30,632 nt of DNA from a virus (IMGVR_UViG_3300025652_000323:1-30632); one strand, 5' to 3'; positions 1 through 8,472 are shown, counted from the first letter of the stretch. The notes: generated by a model not told the origin, from the sequence alone. Made by a program: numbers and translations.

Positions 1-507
1 GTACATATTGTAGAAAACAAATCTTTGATTTTCCATAATGTAGGTTCTGAAATTACAGGAAATGCAGCGGAAACAATCATAGGAGGTTTTGATGTTAAAT
101 ATCTTGGTGATGGAGAGCCAGTTCCTTATATTGGGGTTGATGCAAGTAAACTTGAAGGATATACTAAATTGACTATTACAGACCCTACTATTGATACAGA
201 CGATTTAGTGAAAGGAACTTGTTCTGCTAACTGTAATGTTTATGCAGCGGTAGCAACAGGAACGCTTACAACTACCTTACAATTTGCGGTCACAGGTCAA
301 ACGTCATGCCTAACATGGCAGTTACACGCTGATTGTTCAAAAGCAACCGTAGGAGGTTCTGACACGGCACAAATTAACCCTATTACTGGTTTAGTTACCG
401 TTACAGCACAATTGGCAAATACACGCAAGAAATACAGAGTGGTTGCAATTAGCGATGCTGGTGTGCTTGGGGAATATTGTCTTGAATTAGTTACTAAAAC
501 AGCTTAA
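1..507 (+). CDS. Partial beta-rich virion-type protein (5' end outside window)
   Basis: The frame is open from base 1 and ends with TAA at 505-507, so the gene is truncated by the window edge; a TTG at 25 is not needed as a start. The visible 168 residues are rich in Thr, Val, Gly and Ala with alternating hydrophobic residues, as in beta-sandwich virion proteins, and contain several Cys. I do not recognise the family. It lies 10 bp before the portal gene in the same direction, which suggests a structural role such as decoration, tail or fibre protein. Function is inference from context. Confidence 0.75.
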   Translation, partial: VHIVENKSLIFHNVGSEITGNAAETIIGGFDVKYLGDGEPVPYIGVDASKLEGYTKLTITDPTIDTDDLVKGTCSANCNVYAAVATGTLTTTLQFAVTGQTSCLTWQLHADCSKATVGGSDTAQINPITGLVTVTAQLANTRKKYRVVAISDAGVLGEYCLELVTKTA

Positions 508-517
508 TTAACTTTTA

Positions 518-2260
518 ATGTTACAAGAGGACGAAATAAAAGAGATTCTTAAGAAACTTAATGATAAGAATCAAAGACACTTTTACTATGATGAATCTGC
601 TATAATAGCGGCTGACATAGCCGAGGTGTTTGGAGATGAATATCCTTCGTTTCTTAAGGTCTTGCGTCCTAATGAGACTAAAAAAGATAAAGAGTATAGA
701 GAAAAGGTTTATCAAAACCCAGTTAAAGGGCATTTAAGTAGAATAACTGATAAACATACAAAGATAGAGCAATCAGAAGGCTTTAGCGTTAATTACCCTA
801 CTTCTGAAAACGGAGAAAATAAGCTAAGAGATTATTGTGAAAAAGGATTTAATGGGTACGGTAATTTAATTAATTACGTATTCACATTAGGCGTTAATAA
901 GTACGTACAAGACCCTAATGCGGTCTTAGTTGTATTAGATAAGAACCCACCACAAAGAACAACAGAAGGATATAAGCCTTATCCTTATATATTCGATTCA
1001 AAAGACGTACTTTTATTTGAAAAAGGTAGATATTGCTTATTACGAGAAAAAAACACGTTACAGACGAATAGGGATATATTTTATTTGGTAGACGATACTA
1101 ATTATTGGATATTCAAGCAAACAGATAAGCTAACACAAGAACTTGAATTTATAGGTGGTATTCCACATTTTTGCGGTGAAATGCCAGCGTTTAAAATTGG
1201 TTTATACATAGAAAAAGAAAACAGCAAAGGGGAGCAGTTATTTAGTTCGGTTGTTACAAATGCTTTGACAGACTTTAAAAAAGCAATTGCAAGAAGTTCT
1301 GATATTGAAATAGAATTAGTACACCATATACATACTTTAGAGTGGAGGATGTCACCTAAAAAATGCAAAAATTGCAAAGGTGAAAAGGTGCTAACAACTC
1401 TAAACGGCAAAATAGAATGTGACGTTTGCAACGGTAAAGGAGTTACTACTTGGGGTGCTTTAGACATATTAGAAGTAGATATGTTTGAAGATAAGTTTTT
1501 GCAAGGGGCAAAGTCCTTTCCTTTTTCAAGTCCAGGGGGTGTTGTCCAAAGAAGCATTGACGCATTAAAAGAATTAAAATCAAGCTATAACGAAAATATA
1601 GATGCGGCTTATGAAAGTATTGATTTTGGCGTATTAAGAAAACGTGAAATAAATACGGCTGAGAGCGGAATATCTAAGCAATACAATAGATTAGAATACA
1701 CACAAAAGATATATTCAGCAGGTAGGCATATAGTAGAAAATATTTGTTTGAATATATATCGCTATATTGATGCTCAATTATTTGGCATTTTTAACGACAA
1801 AAATAATAGAATACCCGAAATAACAACACCTGTTAATTTCGATGTGATGAGTCCTGAAATGATTTTAGAAGAAATCAAATCGGCTTATGAATCGGGAGCA
1901 AGTAAAGAGACAATAGCAGGGTTAGAGGTTAAATATTCTAAGTTAGTATTCGGTGATAAGTCAAGAGAGACTTTAACACTTATAGACGAAACAAATTTAA
2001 ATCCTTTCTTTGGTAAAACATTTGACGAAATACTAACAGTTTATGGCGGAGGTAGCACAAGCGGATTTAGCTTAGTTTCGGAAGTTGATGCAATAATAGG
2101 TGCTAACTTTAAAGGATTTATAGACAGGGCAATGCGCGAAGATTCTAAATGGTTTGAACGTGATGAGACATTTAAATTCGAAAAGTTAAAACAATATGCA
2201 AATGAATTAATTAGTAATAAGCCAAGTTTACCTACTTTGCCAGTTTTAAATAATGCCTAA
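518..2260 (+). CDS. Putative portal protein with an inserted zinc knuckle
   Basis: 580 aa, usual size for a phage portal, the dodecameric ring through which DNA is packaged and to which the tail attaches. It lies directly ahead of a Mu-F-like minor head gene, a scaffold and a capsid gene, which is the classic order. The helix-rich C-terminal half (residues about 345-420, with a YNRLEYTQKIYSAGRHIVEN stretch) fits a portal stem and wing. Unusual: Cys283, Cys286, Cys301 and Cys304 form two CxxC(x)G pairs (CKNCKG and CDVCNGKG) like the DnaJ zinc repeat. It overlaps the next gene by 8 nt. The portal call rests mostly on context and size; the zinc site is seen directly but metal binding is inferred. 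Confidence 0.7.
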   Translation: MLQEDEIKEILKKLNDKNQRHFYYDESAIIAADIAEVFGDEYPSFLKVLRPNETKKDKEYREKVYQNPVKGHLSRITDKHTKIEQSEGFSVNYPTSENGENKLRDYCEKGFNGYGNLINYVFTLGVNKYVQDPNAVLVVLDKNPPQRTTEGYKPYPYIFDSKDVLLFEKGRYCLLREKNTLQTNRDIFYLVDDTNYWIFKQTDKLTQELEFIGGIPHFCGEMPAFKIGLYIEKENSKGEQLFSSVVTNALTDFKKAIARSSDIEIELVHHIHTLEWRMSPKKCKNCKGEKVLTTLNGKIECDVCNGKGVTTWGALDILEVDMFEDKFLQGAKSFPFSSPGGVVQRSIDALKELKSSYNENIDAAYESIDFGVLRKREINTAESGISKQYNRLEYTQKIYSAGRHIVENICLNIYRYIDAQLFGIFNDKNNRIPEITTPVNFDVMSPEMILEEIKSAYESGASKETIAGLEVKYSKLVFGDKSRETLTLIDETNLNPFFGKTFDEILTVYGGGSTSGFSLVSEVDAIIGANFKGFIDRAMREDSKWFERDETFKFEKLKQYANELISNKPSLPTLPVLNNA

Positions 2261-3092
2261 AAGTGAGATTGAAATATTAGAACAGATTGATTTAAAGCTT
2301 GAAAGTTTAGTAGCTAAGTTTGTTGATTCGTATAAAACAAAAGTAAGCAAAGAAATTGAAGAATTAGTTTTAGATTTTATTGATACCTTAGGTCGAGAAA
2401 ATGACTTAACTAAAAGGTTAGAAAGGAATAAGCTGATAAATAAATTTAGGGCAGAATTAGAAAGTAGTATTGTAAAAGGTGTATTGTTTGAAGCCTATAA
2501 AACTTTGATTGTTGAGTATAAAGAATTAGTAACTATATCAAATGAGTATTTTAGTTTGTTAAGCACAAAATACGACAAGTTGCTTTATAAAGAAATATAC
2601 AAAGAATCAATTCTTTTTTTAAAAGAAAGCTTAGTAGGTGCAGGAGTAAGTCAATATATTGTTAATCCGATTGTAGATAAAATATACACTTTAAACAATA
2701 GCGGAATTTCGCATAAAAAGCTGAAAGAGTTTATAAAAGAATATTTCGAAAAAAATAATATAACGCAAAGATATGTTGAACAAGTAACTACTGATTCACT
2801 TTATCAAATTACATCTAACTATCAGATGCAAATATCGGCAGACTTGAATATTAAATATTACTATTATTCGGGTACTAAGATGAAAACAAGTAGGTCTTTT
2901 TGTATTGCCAGATATGGGAAAGCGTTTACAAAAGAAGAGGCTCAAAGTTGGGCTGATTTAGTTTGGCAAGGCAAGATAGTTGGAACAGATAAAAACAGTA
3001 TCTTTTATTACAGAGGGGGATATAATTGCAGACATACACTAAGACCGATAAGTAAGTCGGCTTATAACTATTTAAAAGGAAATGAAAAATAA
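2253..3092 (+). CDS. Minor head protein, Mu F / SPP1 gp7-like
   Basis: 279 aa. Residues 1-200 are mostly helical and charged. The C-terminal region has the signature of phage Mu protein F-like minor head proteins: a Cys in a SRSFCIARYGK segment, a Trp-rich stretch ending WQGKIVG, then GGYNCRH at residues 255-261 followed by LRPI. These proteins are bound to the portal or procapsid and may enter with the DNA. The gene starts 8 nt inside the portal gene and overlaps the following ORF by 11 nt, so translation is probably coupled. The motif and position agree well. Confidence 0.82.
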   Translation: MPKSEIEILEQIDLKLESLVAKFVDSYKTKVSKEIEELVLDFIDTLGRENDLTKRLERNKLINKFRAELESSIVKGVLFEAYKTLIVEYKELVTISNEYFSLLSTKYDKLLYKEIYKESILFLKESLVGAGVSQYIVNPIVDKIYTLNNSGISHKKLKEFIKEYFEKNNITQRYVEQVTTDSLYQITSNYQMQISADLNIKYYYYSGTKMKTSRSFCIARYGKAFTKEEAQSWADLVWQGKIVGTDKNSIFYYRGGYNCRHTLRPISKSAYNYLKGNEK

Positions 3093-3324
3093 TATTATCG
3101 CTTGGAATAAGCAAGTTTTAAAGAAAGCCCAAAGGACTTTTTTTATGGTAAATGAAGCATGGGTAAACGAAAATAAATCGTTTATAAAGCAAAATGGCAT
3201 TGAATTAGAATATCCGAAAGTTATCGAAGAAGTTATTGAGGATATTATAGAAGTTGAGGAAGCCAACGAAGAAGAATCTGAACAATTAGAAACAAAACAA
3301 ACATTTAAACGTAGAAGAAAATGA
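3082..3324 (+). CDS. Small acidic protein of the head operon
   Basis: 80 aa, beginning inside the end of the minor head gene and overlapping the next gene by 4 nt (ATGA). The second half (residues 46-70) is a run of Glu, Asp and Ile/Val, followed by a basic KRRRK tail. No known domain. The position between minor head and scaffold genes suggests a head assembly accessory, but nothing in the sequence proves it. Tight overlaps on both sides make it very likely to be translated. Confidence 0.65.
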   Translation: MKNNIIAWNKQVLKKAQRTFFMVNEAWVNENKSFIKQNGIELEYPKVIEEVIEDIIEVEEANEEESEQLETKQTFKRRRK

Positions 3325-3632
3325 AAAAAGTAGAAGGATTAGTTATCTGTGAGGACATAATTACAGATGGATACGTAGACGAAGAAACAGGCAAAGTGAT
3401 TACACAAGAAACTGTTAAAAAAAGGGTTTTAAATAAAGATTATGCTGAAAGATTAGCCGCTAAGGCAATTAAAGCAAACAAAGCAAAGCCAGCATTTAAA
3501 ATACTTGGAGATGCTTATAAAACTACGGAAAAATACGGTTCTGTAATGAGAACAGTTTACGTTTTGCAAGAAGAAACTAAGAAAGCAGGGAGACCAGCAA
3601 AAGCAGAAAAAGAAAAAGAAGAAACTATATAA
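3321..3632 (+). CDS. Small head-operon protein, unknown function
   Basis: 103 aa, starting in an ATGA overlap with the preceding ORF. A folded-looking N-terminus (residues 1-80) is followed by a Lys/Ala/Glu-rich tail (GRPAKAEKEKEE). I do not recognise the family. It is the last gene before a promoter (3634-3663), so the early head genes appear to end here. It could be an internal head or head-completion factor; that is inference from position only. Confidence 0.65.
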   Translation: MKKVEGLVICEDIITDGYVDEETGKVITQETVKKRVLNKDYAERLAAKAIKANKAKPAFKILGDAYKTTEKYGSVMRTVYVLQEETKKAGRPAKAEKEKEETI

Positions 3633-3633
3633 A

Positions 3634-3663
3634 TTGAAATATCAATATTTTCAATTATATTTG
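3634..3663 (+). promoter_or_regulatory. Promoter for scaffold and capsid genes
   Basis: TTG at 3634-3636, a 19-nt spacer and TATATTTG at 3656-3663 match the Bacteroidota vegetative consensus (-33 TTG, -7 TAnnTTTG). It lies in the 93-bp gap before the scaffold gene, about 60 nt from its ATG, and would give a separate scaffold-capsid transcript ending at the terminator at 5829-5859. That suits the high copy number these two proteins need. Confidence 0.65.
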
Positions 3664-3725
3664 AAACATAGGATAGCAATATCAAAACAAACGGTATTAA
3701 TTTACAAAACAAAAAATTTAAAACA

Positions 3726-4586
3726 ATGGCTAAAAACTTAGCAAACCTCATGACTGCAATACTAAAACGTGCAAATGTAGACGTAGAGCAGAGAAAAACA
3801 ATCAAGGCGGTATTAGATAATGCTGATATTGCAGGAATAGAAATTGACGAAGACGATTATACGGAAGTATTATCTAACCTTCATAATTTAGAAACTGCGG
3901 AAGCTGAACTAAAACCAAAGATTGCTAAAACCGTAAAGGCAGAATATCTAAACGGTGTAGATGCAATGATTCTTGAGATATTAGGCGAAGGAATGGAAGA
4001 TTCAGAACTTGACCTAATCAAAGGAGAAAAGCAAACAGCACCAAAATTAAGGAAATCAGTAGAAATATTGAAATCTAAATTAAAGACTGCAACTAAAAAC
4101 GGTGATGTAGATTTAGAAAAAACGCTAAGAGCGGAAATAACTAAATTAACAAAAGAGTTTAAAGACGCTCAAACTAAGTTTGAGGAAGAGAAACAAGGCA
4201 TTATTGCAAATCATAAAAAACAACTGTTTGAAAAAGATTTAACTTCGAGATTAAAGTCAAGAACTGACATAGCGGAAGAGTTTAAGACGCAAAGACATTT
4301 TGCCGAAAACTTCAAAGCGGATTTAAATTCATTCTTAAATGAAGGTGGAATTGAAATTGATTTTGAAACTAATGAAGTTTTAAACAAAGATTCTAAAACG
4401 CCATATTTAACTAAAACAAAGGATAAAACAGACTTTGATTGGGTTATTGCAAGCGTTATAGACAAGTACGATTACAAAAAGAAAAGTGAACCAGCACCTC
4501 AGGGTGTTATCGCTGACCCTTCGCAAGTTCAAGGTTTTGACTTAAATGCTGCAATACAAAGAACTAAAGCATTAAACGGGATGTGA
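3726..4586 (+). CDS. Putative scaffolding protein
   Basis: 286 aa, highly charged and mainly helical. Residues about 100-165 are a Lys/Glu heptad-like coiled coil, and the C-terminus (residues 255-286) is looser, ending in an FDLNAAIQRTKALNGM segment. Size, charge and position immediately before the capsid gene fit a scaffolding protein that templates the procapsid and then leaves or is cut. No protease is seen next to it. The call is by context and composition, not by a diagnostic motif. Confidence 0.65.
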   Translation: MAKNLANLMTAILKRANVDVEQRKTIKAVLDNADIAGIEIDEDDYTEVLSNLHNLETAEAELKPKIAKTVKAEYLNGVDAMILEILGEGMEDSELDLIKGEKQTAPKLRKSVEILKSKLKTATKNGDVDLEKTLRAEITKLTKEFKDAQTKFEEEKQGIIANHKKQLFEKDLTSRLKSRTDIAEEFKTQRHFAENFKADLNSFLNEGGIEIDFETNEVLNKDSKTPYLTKTKDKTDFDWVIASVIDKYDYKKKSEPAPQGVIADPSQVQGFDLNAAIQRTKALNGM

Positions 4587-4622
4587 TGATATTTTGAGTT
4601 GCTATAATATTAAAAAATTAAA

Positions 4623-5819
4623 ATGGCAACAGAAAAAGCAATAGGAGCTTGCGTTAAAATAGTAAGCGGTTTAGAACCTTCGGTATTAGCAGGAGGTATA
4701 AACATGACCGAAATAGGTCTAATTAAAGCGGCGTTAAGCCCACAAAATGCAAGAATACTAAATGCATTATATCCAGAACGTTCTAACGGAACTGTATCCC
4801 ATACAGTAGTAGGAGGTAATACCGTACCTACTGTAAAAATTGAATGGAGAAAACCAGCGGCAGACAATGAGTTGAAAACTTCTCCTTCATGTTCTGCAAC
4901 AGGTCAATTAGCTACTAAGTATGAAGATACTTATCTAATTAACAAATATCTTGAAGATGGATTCTCTATCAATGAGGCGTCTATAAATATGATATGTGAT
5001 GAATTAGACGCTATGAATGGTTCTTATGCTGCTACAAGAGGTATTAACTCTCCTGTTAGTGGAAAGTTTAAGAACACTATCAATGGCGAACTTACAGACA
5101 AGATACGTAATATCTTGGTAGGGGTGGAATCAGTAGCGGCAGATACTTTAATCGCTGGTATTGGTGTTAATAAGATTTACGGAACTGCTGACGCTCAAGA
5201 TGTGAAATTGTTTAATATGGACGATGCACAACAAGGTCCGTTAAGATTCTTTAAACAAGAATTAGTAAACCTTACACGTAAAAACAAGATGCAAGGTAGA
5301 CCGATTATCATAACAGATTCTACGGATGTATTAAATTGGTTTGAGTTGATGTGTGGTAGTGTATGTTGTTCAGATGCTGGGGTTGATTACTCAAGATTAA
5401 TTAACCAACAATATGAAGTTTACTTCTCAGATAAATTGAGCGAAGCTATTGGAGGTGATGACGAAGGCGGTAATATTATAGTATGTTATCCTGAGACTTT
5501 CGTTATGCTTGCCGTTGATAAGTGGAGAAATGTACAGTTAGCAAATGGTTCTTCAAAAATTGCTAATACTGAATTTGGTAAAATTTCAATCGTTGAGCCT
5601 TCTATGAGAATTTCAGATGCAAACTGTATTGCACAAGGAATTAACCCAAGAATGACATTTGATTTTAGAGTAAAAGAGGTTGATTGTGCTGATGATGCGT
5701 TTTTACCTTCTGTTACTTTCTTGCCTTCTTTACAGTATAATTTCGTAACTGCTCCAGCGGATGCGGATGGAACTACTGGGATATTCCACTACAAAGTAGA
5801 TAACGGAGTTACACCATAA
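4623..5819 (+). CDS. Putative major capsid protein
   Basis: 398 aa, follows the scaffold gene by 36 nt and ends just before a strong terminator. The mixed alpha/beta composition, a central GRPIIITDSTDVLNWF segment (the usual 'retrieve a reference value' strand of capsid proteins) and the late SIVEPSMRISD segment fit an HK97-fold capsid protein. Five Cys lie near LMCGSVCCSDAG and elsewhere, more than usual. With its own promoter and terminator it should be the most abundant product of the region. Confidence comes mainly from order, length and the transcription unit. Confidence 0.72.
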   Translation: MATEKAIGACVKIVSGLEPSVLAGGINMTEIGLIKAALSPQNARILNALYPERSNGTVSHTVVGGNTVPTVKIEWRKPAADNELKTSPSCSATGQLATKYEDTYLINKYLEDGFSINEASINMICDELDAMNGSYAATRGINSPVSGKFKNTINGELTDKIRNILVGVESVAADTLIAGIGVNKIYGTADAQDVKLFNMDDAQQGPLRFFKQELVNLTRKNKMQGRPIIITDSTDVLNWFELMCGSVCCSDAGVDYSRLINQQYEVYFSDKLSEAIGGDDEGGNIIVCYPETFVMLAVDKWRNVQLANGSSKIANTEFGKISIVEPSMRISDANCIAQGINPRMTFDFRVKEVDCADDAFLPSVTFLPSLQYNFVTAPADADGTTGIFHYKVDNGVTP

Positions 5820-5828
5820 TTTAACTTA

Positions 5829-5859
5829 GGGGTTAAGGTAATCTTAGCCCCTTTTTTTT
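5829..5859 (+). terminator. Strong intrinsic terminator after the capsid gene
   Basis: GGGGTTAAG (5829-5837) pairs with CTTAGCCCC (5843-5851) with one G-U pair and a 5-nt loop, followed by eight T (5852-5859). The next base is the A of the endolysin ATG, so terminator and start codon are contiguous. Confidence 0.9.
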
Positions 5860-6411
5860 ATGATAAATAAAGCTATTTTTTTTAAAGAATATCGGGTAAA
5901 ACTCGATAAAACATTAACACAAAAAGAAGTTAATGCGATTGATTTATTTATTGACAATTTAAACGGATATTTCCATTACTTTTCTTTGCAAGAATGGGCG
6001 TATGTTTTAGCTACTGTATACCACGAAACAGCACAAACATTTGAACCTGTTATAGAGGCATTTTGGAAAACAGAAGAGTGGAGAAAGCGTAATTTTCGCT
6101 ATTATCCGTTCTTCGGAAGAGGATTTGTCCAACTCACATGGAAGTTTAACTATGAATATTTCTCTAAAAGGTTAGGACTAGACTTAGTTAATAAACCTGA
6201 CTTAGCTTTAGATTATAATACTTCTTTTAAAATACTAATTATAGGATGTAAGGAGGGTATATTTACTAAGAAAAAATTATCTGATTATATCAAAGATGGA
6301 AAAGCAAACTATACTTTAATGAGGTATGTTATAAACGGAAAAGATAAAAGAGAGTTGATAGCGGATTATGCAAAGGAATTTGAAAGAATATTAAAATTGT
6401 CAATAAAATAA
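5860..6411 (+). CDS. Endolysin, glycoside hydrolase family 19-like
   Basis: 183 aa. Residues 52-57 (TVYHET) contain the likely catalytic Glu56; GRGFVQLTW at 86-94 and the nearby NY are the hallmark of GH19 chitinase/lysozyme-type enzymes, and the LVNKPDLALDY stretch also fits. The family cleaves beta-1,4 bonds in peptidoglycan or chitin; a holin and a spanin follow, so cell-wall lysis is the likely job. No signal peptide is present, so it probably needs the holin. The ATG directly follows the terminator T-tract, so translation depends on read-through or on a start site inside the hairpin. Confidence 0.85.
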   Translation: MINKAIFFKEYRVKLDKTLTQKEVNAIDLFIDNLNGYFHYFSLQEWAYVLATVYHETAQTFEPVIEAFWKTEEWRKRNFRYYPFFGRGFVQLTWKFNYEYFSKRLGLDLVNKPDLALDYNTSFKILIIGCKEGIFTKKKLSDYIKDGKANYTLMRYVINGKDKRELIADYAKEFERILKLSIK

Positions 6412-6442
6412 TTAAATTTGTGTATATGAAAAAAATAATTAT

Positions 6443-6979
6443 ATGAAAACACTATTAAACGACTTAATATCTGATTTTACAGAAGAAATATTTCCTGATG
6501 TAGTTTTATGGGTTGGGAAATTATCACCTTTTTTAGCTACTGTTATATTTACAGAGGTATTTCAAAAATACATATTCTCGGACTTCAACTATCTTATGTT
6601 CTTGGGTGTAGTTGTAGTTTTAGATGTATTATCTAAGTTTTATTATTTATGGGACAATAAAAAACCTTTTGAGTTTAAAAAGTTAGTAGAAAAGTTTACT
6701 TTAAAATTGCTTAAATACTTTATTTTTGTTTCTGCAATGCACGTTTTTTTAAAATTAGAAGTAGAAGGTAGAGTAATGGAGTATGGATTTTATATTAAAT
6801 ACTTAGTTTATTCTCTTTTAATTAGTTCAGACGTTAAAAGTATATTAGGTAATTTAGGGATAACTTTACCTAAAGAAATATCTAAATACTTAGACAAAGA
6901 TAAAGAAGAAGATGTAAAAACTGATTTAAAAACATTTGCAGATGGTGGAGATGTAAACAGCGGAGGAGGAGGAAATTGA
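6443..6979 (+). CDS. Putative holin
   Basis: 178 aa with three or four hydrophobic segments (about residues 24-44, 50-68, 88-106 and 118-132) and a WDNKKPFEFKKL motif after a LDVLSKF helix, reminiscent of the toxin-secretion/phage-lysis holin group (phage_holin_4). The polar tail ends in a Gly-rich GGDVNSGGGGN. It follows the endolysin by 31 bp and precedes further membrane proteins and a spanin. The GGAGGAGGAGG coding for the Gly tail may also act as a ribosome site for the next gene. Confidence 0.65.
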   Translation: MKTLLNDLISDFTEEIFPDVVLWVGKLSPFLATVIFTEVFQKYIFSDFNYLMFLGVVVVLDVLSKFYYLWDNKKPFEFKKLVEKFTLKLLKYFIFVSAMHVFLKLEVEGRVMEYGFYIKYLVYSLLISSDVKSILGNLGITLPKEISKYLDKDKEEDVKTDLKTFADGGDVNSGGGGN

Positions 6980-7329
6980 AAACAAGAAAAACCATATTAG
7001 CAGTATTTTTAATAATATCTATTTTAGAATGGGGTTTACAAGCTACATTTTATAATGGAGAAAAGTATTTTGAGCATATATACCATTTTTCAAGATTAAT
7101 TATAGAGTTTGTTTTAATTACTTACTTATGGTTTTATGAGCGTGATAAATTATTAAAAACTATTCTTTTTTTAGCTTCATTTTCAGTTTGTACACGGATA
7201 TTTTACAGAATTGATAAGTTAGTAAATAACGAGCCTATGTTTACTAATACAAGTGTGTTTTGGATTGGATTGGTATGCTCGTTGTTTGTTATAATTATAA
7301 ATTCACTTATAAAATGGAGATTAAAATAG
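6976..7329 (+). CDS. Four-helix membrane protein of the lysis cassette
   Basis: 117 aa, beginning with TTG (6976-6978) that overlaps the holin stop TGA. The purine-rich GGAGGAGGAGG lies 3 nt upstream, an unusually strong Shine-Dalgarno-like run for a Bacteroidota system. About four hydrophobic segments span residues 6-22, 40-57, 62-80 and 93-113. It could be a second holin or antiholin, or a lysis regulator. No family recognised. Confidence 0.6.
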   Translation: MKTRKTILAVFLIISILEWGLQATFYNGEKYFEHIYHFSRLIIEFVLITYLWFYERDKLLKTILFLASFSVCTRIFYRIDKLVNNEPMFTNTSVFWIGLVCSLFVIIINSLIKWRLK

Positions 7330-7520
7330 CCTCTGTATGTTTATATATTTTAAACGCTTTTTTTAATATTTTAGCTTTTTTGCCTTTATTGATAATTAAC
7401 AATAATGTTGATTATTTACCAGTTGTTATTTTTATGTCGCTGTATTATATAACTATGACAATTATACAAGTTTTGAAATATATAAAAAAAAATAAAGATG
7501 ATAAAGATGTTATTGAATAA
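7314..7520 (+). CDS. Small two-helix membrane protein of the lysis cassette
   Basis: 68 aa. I chose the ATG at 7314 rather than an upstream in-frame TTG at 7260, because it gives a short 16-nt overlap with the preceding gene and a normal N-terminus (MEIKIASVCLYILNAFF). Two hydrophobic segments (about residues 4-26 and 34-54) are followed by a KKNKDDKD tail. Together with the preceding ORF it may form a holin/antiholin pair; this is inference from size and place. Confidence 0.55.
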   Translation: MEIKIASVCLYILNAFFNILAFLPLLIINNNVDYLPVVIFMSLYYITMTIIQVLKYIKKNKDDKDVIE

Positions 7521-7941
7521 GTATGTTTTAAGGTGGGTAGGTTTGATTATCTTAGCTGGGTTAAGTATTTACTTTGGTAGGAAATTATACTTCGCCACGT
7601 GGGATAAAATAGCGTTTAGTAATAAGGCGGTTATAATGTTACAGAAAGAATATGAAATGGTGGTAGCAGATAATACTTTTATTCAGATTGCAAACGATTC
7701 ATTGAACACACAACTAAACAACGAAAGGATATTAAATAGAGGATTGATAGAAGACTTACAAAAAACAATAGACGAATTAAACAAAAGGAAAATAACTTTA
7801 GAAAAGGATAACAAAGAATTGAATAGTACGATAGACCATTTTATTGAGGTTGCACCTTGCAAAGCCGAGGTAAGGGATGGATTTTTAAAGAAAAAGAAAT
7901 GGCAGCTAATTGACTGCGAAACAAATGAAGTAATAAAATAA
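7498..7941 (+). CDS. Rz-like i-spanin
   Basis: 147 aa. One N-terminal membrane segment (residues about 10-26) is followed by a periplasmic coiled coil (about residues 40-115, rich in Asn, Leu, Lys and Glu) and a short C-terminal domain with two Cys. This is the layout of inner-membrane spanins, which bridge to the outer membrane in the last step of lysis of Gram-negative hosts. It starts 23 nt inside the preceding ORF. No separate or embedded o-spanin lipobox was found. Confidence 0.7.
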   Translation: MIKMLLNKYVLRWVGLIILAGLSIYFGRKLYFATWDKIAFSNKAVIMLQKEYEMVVADNTFIQIANDSLNTQLNNERILNRGLIEDLQKTIDELNKRKITLEKDNKELNSTIDHFIEVAPCKAEVRDGFLKKKKWQLIDCETNEVIK

Positions 7942-7946
7942 AAAAA

Positions 7947-7965
7947 GCCCCGAAATAATCGAGGC
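7947..7965 (+). terminator. Weak stem-loop after the lysis genes
   Basis: GCCCCGA (7947-7953) and TCGAGGC (7959-7965) form a 7-bp stem with one C-A mismatch and a 5-nt loop. Only a short GATTT follows, so termination would be weak. Confidence 0.35.
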
Positions 7966-8031
7966 GATTTAAATTATAACGTCTAATCCCGAACAAATAT
8001 AATTATATTTTTTAACTTATTTTTTATTATC

Positions 8032-8472
8032 ATGAAAAAACTTTTTAGTTTACTTTTGCTTACATTTGGCTTTTTTAGTTCATTTGCTCAAGCACCTACT
8101 GGCCCGAAAATTAGATATACCGAAGTTGGTTATCTACTTTCAACACCAACACATTCAAGTACAGATACTTTGACTAACGCTACTGCTAAAAGTCAATACG
8201 GTATCGTACAAGGGTCTAATGTTCACTTGACCGTACAAAGTACACTTACTAAAATAAGTGGAACTGCTGCTGGTACATTAACGCTACAAGGTAGTATTGA
8301 TGGCTTAGTATGGTCTACAATTGGGAGTGCTTACACTATTACAGACGTGTCAAGCCAAACGGCTGCATTTGTTGTAGTTCCAAGCACTTACCAATATTAC
8401 AGAATTTTAGCTGCTCCAAGTGGCACACAAAGCACTAAGTTAGTTAGTAAAGTGCTTACAAGACGAAATTGA
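8032..8472 (+). CDS. Secreted beta-rich protein, possible virion or surface component
   Basis: 146 aa. Residues 1-19 are a standard signal peptide (MKK, then LFSLLLLTFGFFSSFA, cut before QAPTG). The mature part is Thr/Ser/Gly-rich with short strands such as TLTLQGSIDGLVWS and YQYYRILAAPSGTQ, resembling carbohydrate-binding or fibre-like beta domains. A signal peptide is odd in a late phage gene, since virion proteins assemble in the cytoplasm; the product may act in the periplasm or at the cell surface, for example in superinfection exclusion. Family not recognised. Confidence 0.7.
   Translation: MKKLFSLLLLTFGFFSSFAQAPTGPKIRYTEVGYLLSTPTHSSTDTLTNATAKSQYGIVQGSNVHLTVQSTLTKISGTAAGTLTLQGSIDGLVWSTIGSAYTITDVSSQTAAFVVVPSTYQYYRILAAPSGTQSTKLVSKVLTRRN

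Noticed and set aside
1102-1557. Leftward ORF of 151 aa inside the portal gene
   Set aside because: Antisense shadow of the portal coding frame, with no promoter and no protein-like pattern.
6413-6420. TAAATTTG as a promoter for the holin
   Set aside because: The -7 match is good but no TTG lies at the right distance (13 nt or 30 nt only).
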